From positions 288,322 to 352,321 of the forward strand of contig DASTXE010000001.1 in the NCBI GenBank assembly GCA_035765535.1: DNA of 64,000 nucleotides. Reading direction: 5' to 3'. Under the pieces are notes generated by a model. It did no database searches and was not told the DNA's origin. It worked only from the letters and a program-made list of their open reading frames with translations. Shown here piece by piece: positions 8,748 to 16,345 of this stretch. This stretch comes from Rickettsiales bacterium. GTDB lineage: Bacteria > Pseudomonadota > Alphaproteobacteria > Rickettsiales > JABCZZ01. The first letter of the stretch is position 1; each line of letters opens with the position of its first letter. The position numbers and the translations under genes are program-made.

Positions 8748-10778
8748 TTACGCGGCCTTCTGACCGTTTTCAAGGAACACGGAAACGCATTCCGCCATCG
8801 TCCTGGAAGCACGGCTGATCGGGTCTGTCATATAGTAATTTGCAACCGGGTAGATGAACGGGGTGGTAGTAACTCCGGCATTGGCATCGCCCTTGCCAGC
8901 CTGCCATACGGCCTGCGGGGCCTGCGGAATGAGTGCGCGCAGCTGCTCGAGCGTATCGAACGCAAGCGTTCTGCCCAGCACTTCCGAAAGGGAACGGATG
9001 ATCTTCCAGTCTTCCTTCGCTTCACCGGGAGGGAAAACCGCCTGCGCAGTATGTTGTGTAAAGCCCTCGGTGTTGACGTAAGTCGCATTCTTTTCAGTAT
9101 AGGCAGAGCCGGGCAGAACAACGTCGGCACGGTGAGCGCCCGCATCGCCGTGATGCCCCTGGTAAATAACGAAAGCCTTACCGAGCGCTTCTGTCGGGAT
9201 TTCATCTGCGCCGAGCAGGTAAACCACATCCATGCCGCCGCGGCTCGCCGCTTCCAGAATACCATGTGTATCCTTGCCGTTCGGGCCGGGTACAAAGCCG
9301 GTATCAAGACCGCCTACGCGTGCAGCCGCCCTGTGAAGGACGTTAAAGCCGTTCCAGCCGTCCTTGACGAGGCCGAAATTATCCGCGATATAACGCGCGA
9401 CTTTGAGGATGCCTTCACCGTCCGTGCGTGAAAGAGCGCCCTGGCCGACGATAATCATCGGGTTGCTGGCTTCCTTGAGCTTCTGGCTGAGCGGATGTTT
9501 GCCGGAAGCAATTTCTTTCAGGATTTCCGGATTGTTACCCAGCCATTCGGTCTTGTAGGTGAGATCCGTTTCATCGCCGATCACATAAATCTTGAGCTTG
9601 CCCTGCAGGTAGCTCTTGCGGATGCGTGCATTGATGATGGTGGCTTCATGACGCGGATTCGTGCCGACGAGTAGCAGCACGTCTGCCTGTTCAATTCCGG
9701 CAATAGTCGAATTGAAAAGGTAAGAAGCACGATCGGTCACATCGATCTTCGCGCCGTCCTGCCTGCAATCCGTATGCGGAGAACCGATGGCGGTCATGAG
9801 CGCCTTCAGGGCGAACATGCTTTCAACGCAGGCCTGATCACCGGCAATGGCGGCAATCTTCGTCGGCACAGTATTATGCAATCTGTCTGCTACAACAGCC
9901 AGCGCTTCCTGCCAGCTTGCTTCCTGCAGCCTACCATCACGGCGGACATACGGGCGATCAAGGCGCTGGGTGCGCAAGCCGTCGCACGCATGGCGGGTCT
10001 TGTCGGAAATCCATTCCTCGTTAATCTCTTCATTCAGGCGCGGCAGAACGCGCAGCACCGTATTCTGGCGCGAATCGACACGGATATTGCTGCCCACAGC
10101 ATCCATCACGTCAATGGATTCAGTTTTACGCAGTTCCCACGGGCGTGCGGTAAATGCATAAGGGCGGGAGGTCAGTGCGCCGACCGGACAGATATCCACG
10201 AGGTTGCCGGAAAGTTCGGACGTCAGCGCTTTTTCAACATAAGTACCGACTTCCATATGCTCGCCACGGCCCGTTGCGCCGAGTTCCGGCACGCCGGCGA
10301 CATCAGCGGAGAAGCGGATACAGCGCGTGCAATGAATGCAGCGCGTCATCTGGGTTTTGATCAGCGGCCCCATATATTTGTCCTGGACGGCGCGCTTGTT
10401 TTCATCGTAACGGCTGGTGCCGCGGCCATAGCCCATGGCCTGATCCTGTAGATCGCATTCGCCGCCCTGGTCGCAGATCGGGCAATCAAGCGGGTGGTTG
10501 ATAAGCAGGAATTCCATCACGCCTTCACGGGCCTTTTTAACCATGGGCGTATTTGTTTTGACATTCATACCTTCCGCGACAGGAAGTGCGCAGGAAGCCT
10601 GCGGCTTCGGCGGGCCGGGAGAAACTTCGACAAGGCACATGCGGCAGTTGCCGGCGATCTTGAGGCGCTCATGGTAGCAGAAACGCGGGATTTCAACTCC
10701 TGCCGCTTCGCACGCCTGGATCACGCTGGAACCGGCTGGCACTTCAATTTCTTTTCCGTCAATAGTCAGTTTTGTCAT
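8748..10778 (-). CDS. nuoG: NADH-quinone oxidoreductase subunit G
   Basis: Subunit G is the iron-sulphur subunit of complex I that carries electrons from the NADH-FMN unit toward the quinone site. Visible are the [2Fe-2S] ferredoxin-like domain (FCYHERLKIAGNCRMC and the later C), the H-x3-C-x2-C-x5-C site (HPLDCPICDQGGEC) and the 4Fe-4S domain (CIHCTRCIRF ... DICPVGAL), followed by a long molybdopterin-oxidoreductase-like domain. The length, 676 residues from ATG 10778, is that of mitochondrial-type NuoG; the ATG has AAAGAG in front. Unusually, no other nuo gene flanks it; trpF follows after 6 nt. Confidence 0.95.
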   Translation of the reverse strand: MTKLTIDGKEIEVPAGSSVIQACEAAGVEIPRFCYHERLKIAGNCRMCLVEVSPGPPKPQASCALPVAEGMNVKTNTPMVKKAREGVMEFLLINHPLDCPICDQGGECDLQDQAMGYGRGTSRYDENKRAVQDKYMGPLIKTQMTRCIHCTRCIRFSADVAGVPELGATGRGEHMEVGTYVEKALTSELSGNLVDICPVGALTSRPYAFTARPWELRKTESIDVMDAVGSNIRVDSRQNTVLRVLPRLNEEINEEWISDKTRHACDGLRTQRLDRPYVRRDGRLQEASWQEALAVVADRLHNTVPTKIAAIAGDQACVESMFALKALMTAIGSPHTDCRQDGAKIDVTDRASYLFNSTIAGIEQADVLLLVGTNPRHEATIINARIRKSYLQGKLKIYVIGDETDLTYKTEWLGNNPEILKEIASGKHPLSQKLKEASNPMIIVGQGALSRTDGEGILKVARYIADNFGLVKDGWNGFNVLHRAAARVGGLDTGFVPGPNGKDTHGILEAASRGGMDVVYLLGADEIPTEALGKAFVIYQGHHGDAGAHRADVVLPGSAYTEKNATYVNTEGFTQHTAQAVFPPGEAKEDWKIIRSLSEVLGRTLAFDTLEQLRALIPQAPQAVWQAGKGDANAGVTTTPFIYPVANYYMTDPISRASRTMAECVSVFLENGQKAA

Positions 10779-10897
10779 AGTTTTCTCTTTAGCCAACGTG
10801 AAAGAATATCAGTTACGCAATGTATTGCTTATTTGAATTTGTGCAAATGATTTCTTTAGGAAACCCATGGTGCGCAGGACAATATGTAAACGGTGTA

Positions 10898-11647
10898 TTA
10901 TACCCGCAGCCATGCAATCATTTTATCCAGTACGCTCAGGACTTTCTTAAGCTCTTTCGGGTCGGAAAGCGTGTGGCTGCCATTTTCTACGAGGATAGTT
11001 TTGACATCGTCCGATTCCAGCCTTTCATTGATGCGAATGGCGATATCCCAGGGAACTTCATCGTCCTTGGTGCCGTGCAGCAGGCGGACGGGGCATTTGA
11101 TCGGGATTTTCTTGTTCAGCAGCAGGTGCTGGCGTGCTTCCTCGATAAAGCGCTTCGTAATGGGGTAATCATCTCCCATATCGGATGCCACCATGACCTG
11201 GCCTTTGGTCTGCAATTCCTTGACCTGGCTCTTCTTGAGCTTTTGCAGTACGGCATATTCGGTGAAATCGGGAGCGGCGGCGATGCCGATAATACCAGCG
11301 ACATTACGCGGTTTCTGGATGGCGAGCAATAACGCGAGCCAGCCGCCCATCGAAGAGCCGACGAGTATCTGGCGTCCATCGGTCAGCTTGGTCAACACCT
11401 GCAGGGCATCTTCCTTCCAGCGGCCGATGGTGCAATCCTCGAAATCTCCGGAAGATTCGCCATGTCCTTCATAATCGAAGCGGATGAACGCACGGCCCTG
11501 TTTCTTGCAGAAATTTTCAAGCGCCAGCGCCTTTACGCCGTTCATGTCGGAGCGGAATCCTCCGAGAAACATAACTCCGGGGGAGGCGCCTTCGATTTTG
11601 TTGTAGGCAATCTTGCCGCCGTTCTTGAGTTTCAGGTAGGAAGTCAT
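10898..11647 (-). CDS. Alpha/beta hydrolase, ABHD10-like thioesterase type
   Basis: The oxyanion/nucleophile elements are clear: FDYEGHGESSGDF after strand 4, the nucleophile elbow LVGSSMGGW with its Ser, an acidic residue in LLHGTKDDEVPW and a catalytic His in NGSHTLSDP. It has 249 residues and no signal peptide. Similar proteins (YqiA/ABHD10-like serine hydrolases) are common in alphaproteobacteria close to iscR-type regulators, and that is so here: the Rrf2 gene lies 80 nt upstream on the same strand. The natural substrate is unknown; short acyl thioesters or esters are plausible. Confidence 0.8.
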   Translation of the reverse strand: MTSYLKLKNGGKIAYNKIEGASPGVMFLGGFRSDMNGVKALALENFCKKQGRAFIRFDYEGHGESSGDFEDCTIGRWKEDALQVLTKLTDGRQILVGSSMGGWLALLLAIQKPRNVAGIIGIAAAPDFTEYAVLQKLKKSQVKELQTKGQVMVASDMGDDYPITKRFIEEARQHLLLNKKIPIKCPVRLLHGTKDDEVPWDIAIRINERLESDDVKTILVENGSHTLSDPKELKKVLSVLDKMIAWLRV

Positions 11648-11729
11648 GCTAGTAAACCCGCTAAAATTTGATTGCCAGGATGCTGTTTGACGATGGTTAT
11701 AACCCGGGAGGATAAGTTTTCAATATGAT

Positions 11730-12158
11730 TTATGATTTTTCCCGCTGCAATCTTCTCTTGCAGACATCCTCGAGCGAGATGTTATTGAAATATTGATAAA
11801 TATGCTTGCCGAGCCCTTCCCAAAGATCATGGGTCAGGCATAGTTCTTTACTCGCCATGCAACCGTTATGCGTCTGGGTCTCGCAGCGCGTCATTTTGAT
11901 CTCTTCCTCAACCGCCGTGACGATTTCGGAAATCGGAATATCGGCGACCGCACGTTCCAGCACATAACCGCCTCCGGGGCCTTTGACGGACTTCACAAGC
12001 TGGTTCTGTCGCAGCTTGGAAAAAATCTGTTCAAGGAACGAGAGCGGTATTTCCTGGCGCTCCGCAATTTCCGAGAGGCGCACAGGATGCCCGCCGGAAT
12101 GATTGGCGAGATCCGTCATCGCCATGACGGCGTATCGGGCTTTAGCGCCGAGAATCAC
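11730..12158 (-). CDS. Rrf2-family regulator, IscR-like, with three-cysteine cluster motif
   Basis: An N-terminal winged helix ([40 protein letters not shown]) is followed by a coiled helix and the cluster motif [17 protein letters not shown], three cysteines with a following His, as in [2Fe-2S]-binding IscR. Such proteins sense Fe-S status and regulate isc/suf and cysteine genes. The chosen GTG start at 12158 overlaps the cysE stop (GTGA) and has GGAG 8 nt upstream; an in-frame GTG at 12173 would add five residues. Overlap with cysE implies coupling of cysteine supply with Fe-S sensing. No isc or suf gene is in the window. Confidence 0.88.
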   Translation of the reverse strand: MILGAKARYAVMAMTDLANHSGGHPVRLSEIAERQEIPLSFLEQIFSKLRQNQLVKSVKGPGGGYVLERAVADIPISEIVTAVEEEIKMTRCETQTHNGCMASKELCLTHDLWEGLGKHIYQYFNNISLEDVCKRRLQREKS

Positions 12159-12850
12159 GCTTTGGTCTCCCACCGCTCAGCGGTCTGGGCGGAGTCCTGC
12201 ATGGTGGATTCCAGCGTCTGGATGCGGTTCTGCAGGATGCCGATCTGCTTGATGAGGGTTTCGACGGTTTTCAGCACGGGATCATCTTCATCCTGTGTGC
12301 CATACGCGTCGAAGTGGGCACTGACCGTAGTTTCCGTTTTGTGTTCCACCTGATGGGCCGGAACCCCTACCATCGTCGCACCGTTGGGGACGTCCTTCAC
12401 CACAACGGCATTGGAGCCGATGCGGGCATCATCGCCCACATGAATGGGGCCAAGCAACTGCGCACCCGCGCCGATGATGACATTATTTCCGATCTGCGGA
12501 TGGCGCACGCCTTTGTCGAACGAAGTGCCGCCCAGTGTGACATCGTGGTAAATCGTTACATCATTGCCGATGGTTGCCGTTTCACCGATCACCACTCCCA
12601 TACCATGGTCGATGAAGAAACGCTCGCCGATGCGTGCGCCGGGATGGATCTCAATGCTTGTGAGAAATCGGCCGATATAGGAAATAAAGCGCGCCAGCAA
12701 CTTAAAGTTGTGCTGCCACAGCTTATGCGTCAGTCTGTGAATGAGAATCGCATGGAACCCTGGGTAGCAAAGTACCACCTCAAGGCGTGAGCGTGCGGCC
12801 GGGTCACGGGCAAAAACGGCGTCAATTTCTTGGAGGATACGCTTGAACAT
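12155..12850 (-). CDS. cysE: Serine O-acetyltransferase
   Basis: CysE makes O-acetylserine from serine and acetyl-CoA, the committed step to cysteine. The N-terminal helical part ([28 protein letters not shown]) is followed by left-handed beta-helix hexapeptide repeats with [33 protein letters not shown] and VGVPAHQV. This is the shorter EpsC-like form with a non-hexapeptide tail of about 50 residues rich in Glu and Gln ([13 protein letters not shown]), perhaps a coiled coil. ATG 12850 is preferred to the upstream in-frame ATG at 12862. It overlaps the Rrf2 gene by 4 nt. Confidence 0.93.
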   Translation of the reverse strand: MFKRILQEIDAVFARDPAARSRLEVVLCYPGFHAILIHRLTHKLWQHNFKLLARFISYIGRFLTSIEIHPGARIGERFFIDHGMGVVIGETATIGNDVTIYHDVTLGGTSFDKGVRHPQIGNNVIIGAGAQLLGPIHVGDDARIGSNAVVVKDVPNGATMVGVPAHQVEHKTETTVSAHFDAYGTQDEDDPVLKTVETLIKQIGILQNRIQTLESTMQDSAQTAERWETKA

Positions 12851-12937
12851 TGCAATTATCAAAACAATATATTAATAAACATGTGAAATCTAATATAACC
12901 TCCCATAACAATCAACAAATTAAGCAGTCATAAAATC

Positions 12938-13636
12938 ATGCCGGAAATATTTTTCAGTGGACCGGAAGGCCGCATCGAAGGGCGCTATCACCATAACGAA
13001 ATGAAGGGCGCGCCTATTGTCGTGGTGCTCCACCCGCACCCGCTTTATGGCGGCACCATGAATAATAAGATCAATTACAACCTGTATCAGGCATTCGTGC
13101 GTTCCGGCTTCTCGGCATTGCGTTTCAACTTCCGCGGCGTGGGTAAATCCCAGGGAAAATTTGACGATGGGATCGGTGAACTGGCAGACGCCGCAACGGC
13201 GCTCGACTGGATTCAGCAGCAGAATATGGATGCTTCCGCCTGCTGGATTGCAGGGTTTTCCTTCGGTGCATGGATTGCCATGCAGCTACTGATGCGCCGC
13301 CCGGAAATCAACGGTTTCATGGCGATTTCGCCGCCCGCGAACCTCTATGATTTCAGCTTCCTTTCGCCGTGCCCGACCGCAGGCCTCATCACGATGGGCG
13401 ACAAGGATGAAATCGTCTCCGAAGAGGCAGTGAGCAAGCTCGCGCACAAACTCTCAGGCCAGAAAGGTGCTAACCTGGAATATAAGATTATCCCGGGCGC
13501 CGATCATTATTACCGCAATAACCTGGATGAGCTGAACACCGTCATGGAAGATTATATCGGCCGCAGAATGTCGGATTTCACACAGAACCGCAAGGTAAGG
13601 CCGGACCGCAAACGCCGCCAACTGCCCAGAGACTAA
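12938..13636 (+). CDS. Alpha/beta hydrolase of the COG2945 type
   Basis: Residues HPHPLYGGTMNNK near the N terminus, FNFRGVGKSQGKFDDG, the nucleophile elbow GFSFGAW with its Ser, an Asp in MGDKDEIV and a His in GADHYY are the hallmarks of the COG2945 serine hydrolases widespread in proteobacteria. The protein has 232 residues and a short basic tail (RKVRPDRKRR), which could bind nucleic acid or simply be disordered. It is divergent from cysE across about 90 nt. Substrate unknown. Confidence 0.8.
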   Translation: MPEIFFSGPEGRIEGRYHHNEMKGAPIVVVLHPHPLYGGTMNNKINYNLYQAFVRSGFSALRFNFRGVGKSQGKFDDGIGELADAATALDWIQQQNMDASACWIAGFSFGAWIAMQLLMRRPEINGFMAISPPANLYDFSFLSPCPTAGLITMGDKDEIVSEEAVSKLAHKLSGQKGANLEYKIIPGADHYYRNNLDELNTVMEDYIGRRMSDFTQNRKVRPDRKRRQLPRD

Positions 13637-13728
13637 GGAAAACGGCCATTTTAGACTCTTTGGCGGTTTAATAGAATTTTCCCTTGTATTTGTCGTGGGT
13701 TTTGCTATTTTGCCGCCTCATTCCTTAC

Positions 13729-13805
13729 GCACTCGTAGCTCAACTGGATAGAGCATCAGACTACGAATCTGGAGGTTAGGGGTTCAAGTCCCTTCGAGTG
13801 CACCA
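13729..13805 (+). tRNA. tRNA-Arg (anticodon ACG)
   Basis: A complete 77-nt cloverleaf is present. The acceptor arm GCACTCG pairs with CGAGTGC; the D arm contains AGCTCAACTGGATAGAGC; the anticodon loop CTACGAA gives ACG; the T arm is GGGGTTCAAGTCCCT. The discriminator is A and CCA is encoded (13803-13805). It reads CGU/CGC/CGA after A-to-I editing. Confidence 0.97.
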
Positions 13806-14153
13806 TTCTCTTTCGATATGCTAGCAAGTATTTGCTACCTTCTAGAAACATCTCCATCAATTTAATCAAGCTAATGTCGAACACAGTTGTAGATTAAAAT
13901 CCTGTTTCTTGCCTATGCAATTTTATAGCCTGCTTGTTAAGCTATGCCTCCGTATGCGTGCAAGTTGCCCTTTGCGTTGTGATAGTTCGCTTTATCCTAT
14001 CTCTTTTAGCCCATCCTCAAGCTTGTCTTCGCGGTTGTTTTTATAAACACGTATTGCCAGCCGAAATCCCTTGGTTTTTATTGTTTGGCAATTTTTATCT
14101 TACGAGTATAAGTATTCCATAAATACTAAATTATTAAAGCTTGTGAATTGAAT
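13806..14153. other. AT-rich intergenic stretch, no gene supported
   Basis: This follows tRNA-Arg. A 62-codon open frame at 13934-14122 has no ribosome site, and its product resembles no protein I know, so I do not call it. I looked for a second copy of the tRNA 3' end that would mark an integration site further right and found none. Confidence 0.5.
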
Positions 14154-14732
14154 ATGAAAACACAGTATTACCTTCTTGGCGGCATATTAGTTTTACTGAC
14201 TATAGGTGTATTGCTCGTCGCACACTCAGAGCCTTCGACTTATGCACTAGATAAAGATTTAGCAGAGGTGCATGCTGCTATTGAAGCTGTAAATGCAGAA
14301 GCAGCCCAATATAGCGGCGGACTGATCCTCATACAGATACAGCTACAAAAAAGTGTACTCCAGAACACAGAAGCGATGCTCTTACAAAAACGGAAAGCTC
14401 TGCTCAGGCGGATAGAACTGGGCTATACTATTGACGGAAAAAAGTCCGCTCCTGCGACCACTGAGCAATTAGATAAAATACAGAAAGATATACAAGAAGT
14501 TAAATCCAAGATAGAAAAAACAGAACAAGAAGCAGCGCAATATAATGGAGGATTAATACAGGTCACATTACTGATGAGTGCGGAAACACAGAAGATGACT
14601 CTAGCAGCCTTAGAACAGAAATATTACACCGCAAAATATGGCATTCCATTTGTATCAGTGGATTTCGATACTGCAAAAGATAAGAAAGCTGTATCGCCGG
14701 GTAAGATCGTAAATGATAAAGATGCATTATAG
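14154..14732 (+). CDS. Membrane-anchored coiled-coil protein with internal duplication, unknown function
   Basis: The first 25 residues form one membrane segment (LLGGILVLLTIGVLLVA) or an uncleaved signal. The rest is alpha-helical, polar and coiled-coil-like. An internal repeat is visible: EAAQYSGGLILIQIQLQ near residue 65 and EAAQYNGGLIQVTLLM near residue 130, each followed by a Gln/Lys-rich helix and a KYGI/LGYT-like end. No family is recognised. ATG 14154 is favoured over a TTG two codons earlier. It is followed 17 nt later by the secreted-protein gene, and both products end in the same tetrapeptide KDAL. Confidence 0.6.
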   Translation: MKTQYYLLGGILVLLTIGVLLVAHSEPSTYALDKDLAEVHAAIEAVNAEAAQYSGGLILIQIQLQKSVLQNTEAMLLQKRKALLRRIELGYTIDGKKSAPATTEQLDKIQKDIQEVKSKIEKTEQEAAQYNGGLIQVTLLMSAETQKMTLAALEQKYYTAKYGIPFVSVDFDTAKDKKAVSPGKIVNDKDAL

Positions 14733-14749
14733 ATCCTAAGGAAATCAAT

Positions 14750-15394
14750 ATGAGAACTCGTTTATCTCCTTTAATAGTACCTCTGCTCTGCCTGTTATTG
14801 TCGCGACAAGCATGTGCTACAGAAGAAAAAATAACTCCTACTGCTGAATCCAAGCACGAAACGTCCGCAGAAGCTCCATTCGGTCTCAAGTGGGGAATGA
14901 AGGAAGAAGATGCCATGGCTGGAGGAATTACATTAGTTGATATAAGCAAGCCCGGAGATGGAAAAGGATTTACCGCTACAGGATTATCCAAAACACTTTC
15001 AGATACCGGAGTTGTGTTTTTAAATTTTGGTTACGATGACAAGCTCTGGCTTATTGTGGCCGTAAGCAAATCTTTTACTAACGATCCATACGGAACAGCA
15101 GTTAGTGCACGCTATAATGAGTTGAGCAGTTTGCTTGAGAAAAAATATGGAAAGGGTGAGGTTAGGCATATTAATGATCAGCGTTTATACACAAGGGCTG
15201 ATGAATTTCTAGCGGGTATTAAGAATGGTAGAACGCTACACTTCACCACGTTCAAAAATCAAAGAATCTATATAGAGTTAAGTATTGGAGCAGAGTCTTA
15301 TGATTCTGGGTATTATAAAATAAGGTACGAGAACACCGAGCTTGGGAAAGAGTACGAGAAAAGTAAAAAAACTAACGAAAAGGATGCATTGTAG
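14750..15394 (+). CDS. Secreted protein of unknown function
   Basis: A classical signal peptide is visible (basic MRTR, hydrophobic LIVPLLCLLLS, cleavage near QACA). The mature protein of about 190 residues starts with a Thr/Glu-rich linker and then FGLKWGMKEEDA, a predicted small alpha/beta domain with LLEKKYGKG and a strand-rich segment (LHFTTFKNQRIYIELSI). The layout resembles another secreted protein at about 45-45.8 kb. The ATG has AAGGAAATCAAT upstream, giving a good ribosome site. Its end overlaps a spurious extension of the next gene. Base use is AT-richer than in the housekeeping genes. Confidence 0.65.
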   Translation: MRTRLSPLIVPLLCLLLSRQACATEEKITPTAESKHETSAEAPFGLKWGMKEEDAMAGGITLVDISKPGDGKGFTATGLSKTLSDTGVVFLNFGYDDKLWLIVAVSKSFTNDPYGTAVSARYNELSSLLEKKYGKGEVRHINDQRLYTRADEFLAGIKNGRTLHFTTFKNQRIYIELSIGAESYDSGYYKIRYENTELGKEYEKSKKTNEKDAL

Positions 15395-15446
15395 CGAGAA
15401 CGATGCATATCAGAGGCATCTAACCTTGATGAAAAGAGGCAGCAGA

Positions 15447-16244
15447 ATGAAATTACAGGCTCCCACAGCAAAGCTCAATGAAGCCATAAGAAATAAAGAA
15501 TATATTGGAGCTGAGCCAAGCTTAAAGACGCTGGATTTTCTGGGGGTGTTTATTCTGCCTGGTTTTCTGGAGCACCCCTTAGTGGACAAGCTGCTCACTC
15601 TCTGTAAGAGCGATGAAAATAACAAGGCCGTGCCATTTCATCCAACGAGAGTAGAATCTGCAAATGATGACATTTTAAACACGTTGCTTTCAAGTGATAA
15701 GCTTATGCGCTTATTTGAAAGCGGAATATTCTTTGGTGGAAATGTTGCCGTTTACAGGCCGGTGATTTTCAGGAAAGACAAAGATAACGCTAAAACCGTT
15801 CAGCTGCATAGCGATTTGAATTACATGATGGGAACCAGCGAACGCTATTCCTTCTTCTTCGCTTTAACGGAGGCAAAAAACTCCAATGGAGGATTAATTG
15901 TTTATCCGGGAACACATCATTACGGATTGCTGAGCGATGCAGGCGAAATCAATGCAAAGATTTTGCCGGATGACTACCCAATGCTCGCGACTGATATGAA
16001 GCCTGGCGACGTATTCATAATGAATTCCGCTACGTGGCATATGTCTAATCCGAATGAAGATAAGACGGATAGAGTATACCTGGAAATGAACATACAACAC
16101 GCGGACGATCCGACGTCACATAAAATTGTATCGGGACATTCCAAGTCAGAATGGAAAAATCCTTTAACTGCGGAAGAAATATTTTTGAACTCACGTGTCC
16201 AGAGGCTAAAGGCTTTTTATAATAATGCTAGCAAGGGTGTTTGA
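15447..16244 (+). CDS. Phytanoyl-CoA dioxygenase (PhyH)-like Fe(II)/2-oxoglutarate oxygenase
   Basis: The iron-binding pattern H-x-D...H appears as QLHSDLN (about residue 115) and ATWHMSN (about residue 195), with an Arg/Tyr segment after it (DRVYLEMNIQ) for 2-oxoglutarate. GGLIVYPGTHHYG and KPGDVFIMNS are typical of PhyH-fold oxygenases that hydroxylate small molecules. I start it at ATG 15447 (AGAGG 8 nt upstream), giving 265 residues; the frame is open further upstream but overlaps the previous gene. The substrate is unknown. It ends before a bidirectional terminator. Confidence 0.75.
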   Translation: MKLQAPTAKLNEAIRNKEYIGAEPSLKTLDFLGVFILPGFLEHPLVDKLLTLCKSDENNKAVPFHPTRVESANDDILNTLLSSDKLMRLFESGIFFGGNVAVYRPVIFRKDKDNAKTVQLHSDLNYMMGTSERYSFFFALTEAKNSNGGLIVYPGTHHYGLLSDAGEINAKILPDDYPMLATDMKPGDVFIMNSATWHMSNPNEDKTDRVYLEMNIQHADDPTSHKIVSGHSKSEWKNPLTAEEIFLNSRVQRLKAFYNNASKGV

Positions 16245-16284
16245 TGGGGATATGGCATTTGCCTAAACATAGAATGTGTTAAAC

Positions 16285-16322
16285 AAAAAAGAGCCGCTAG
16301 TTTAATGCTACCGGCTCTTTTT
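16285..16322. terminator. Bidirectional rho-independent terminator
   Basis: AAAAAAGAGCCG and CGGCTCTTTTT flank an interrupted inner CTAG/GCTA stem. Both strands give a GC stem followed by a T-run, which suits the convergent PhyH gene and RND operon. Confidence 0.85.
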
Positions 16323-16345
16323 ACATTTAGCTATAGACACCCGTA

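Noticed and set aside
13729..16330. Possible second island beside tRNA-Arg carrying the three accessory genes
   Set aside because: No repeat of the tRNA 3' end and no integrase was found to the right.
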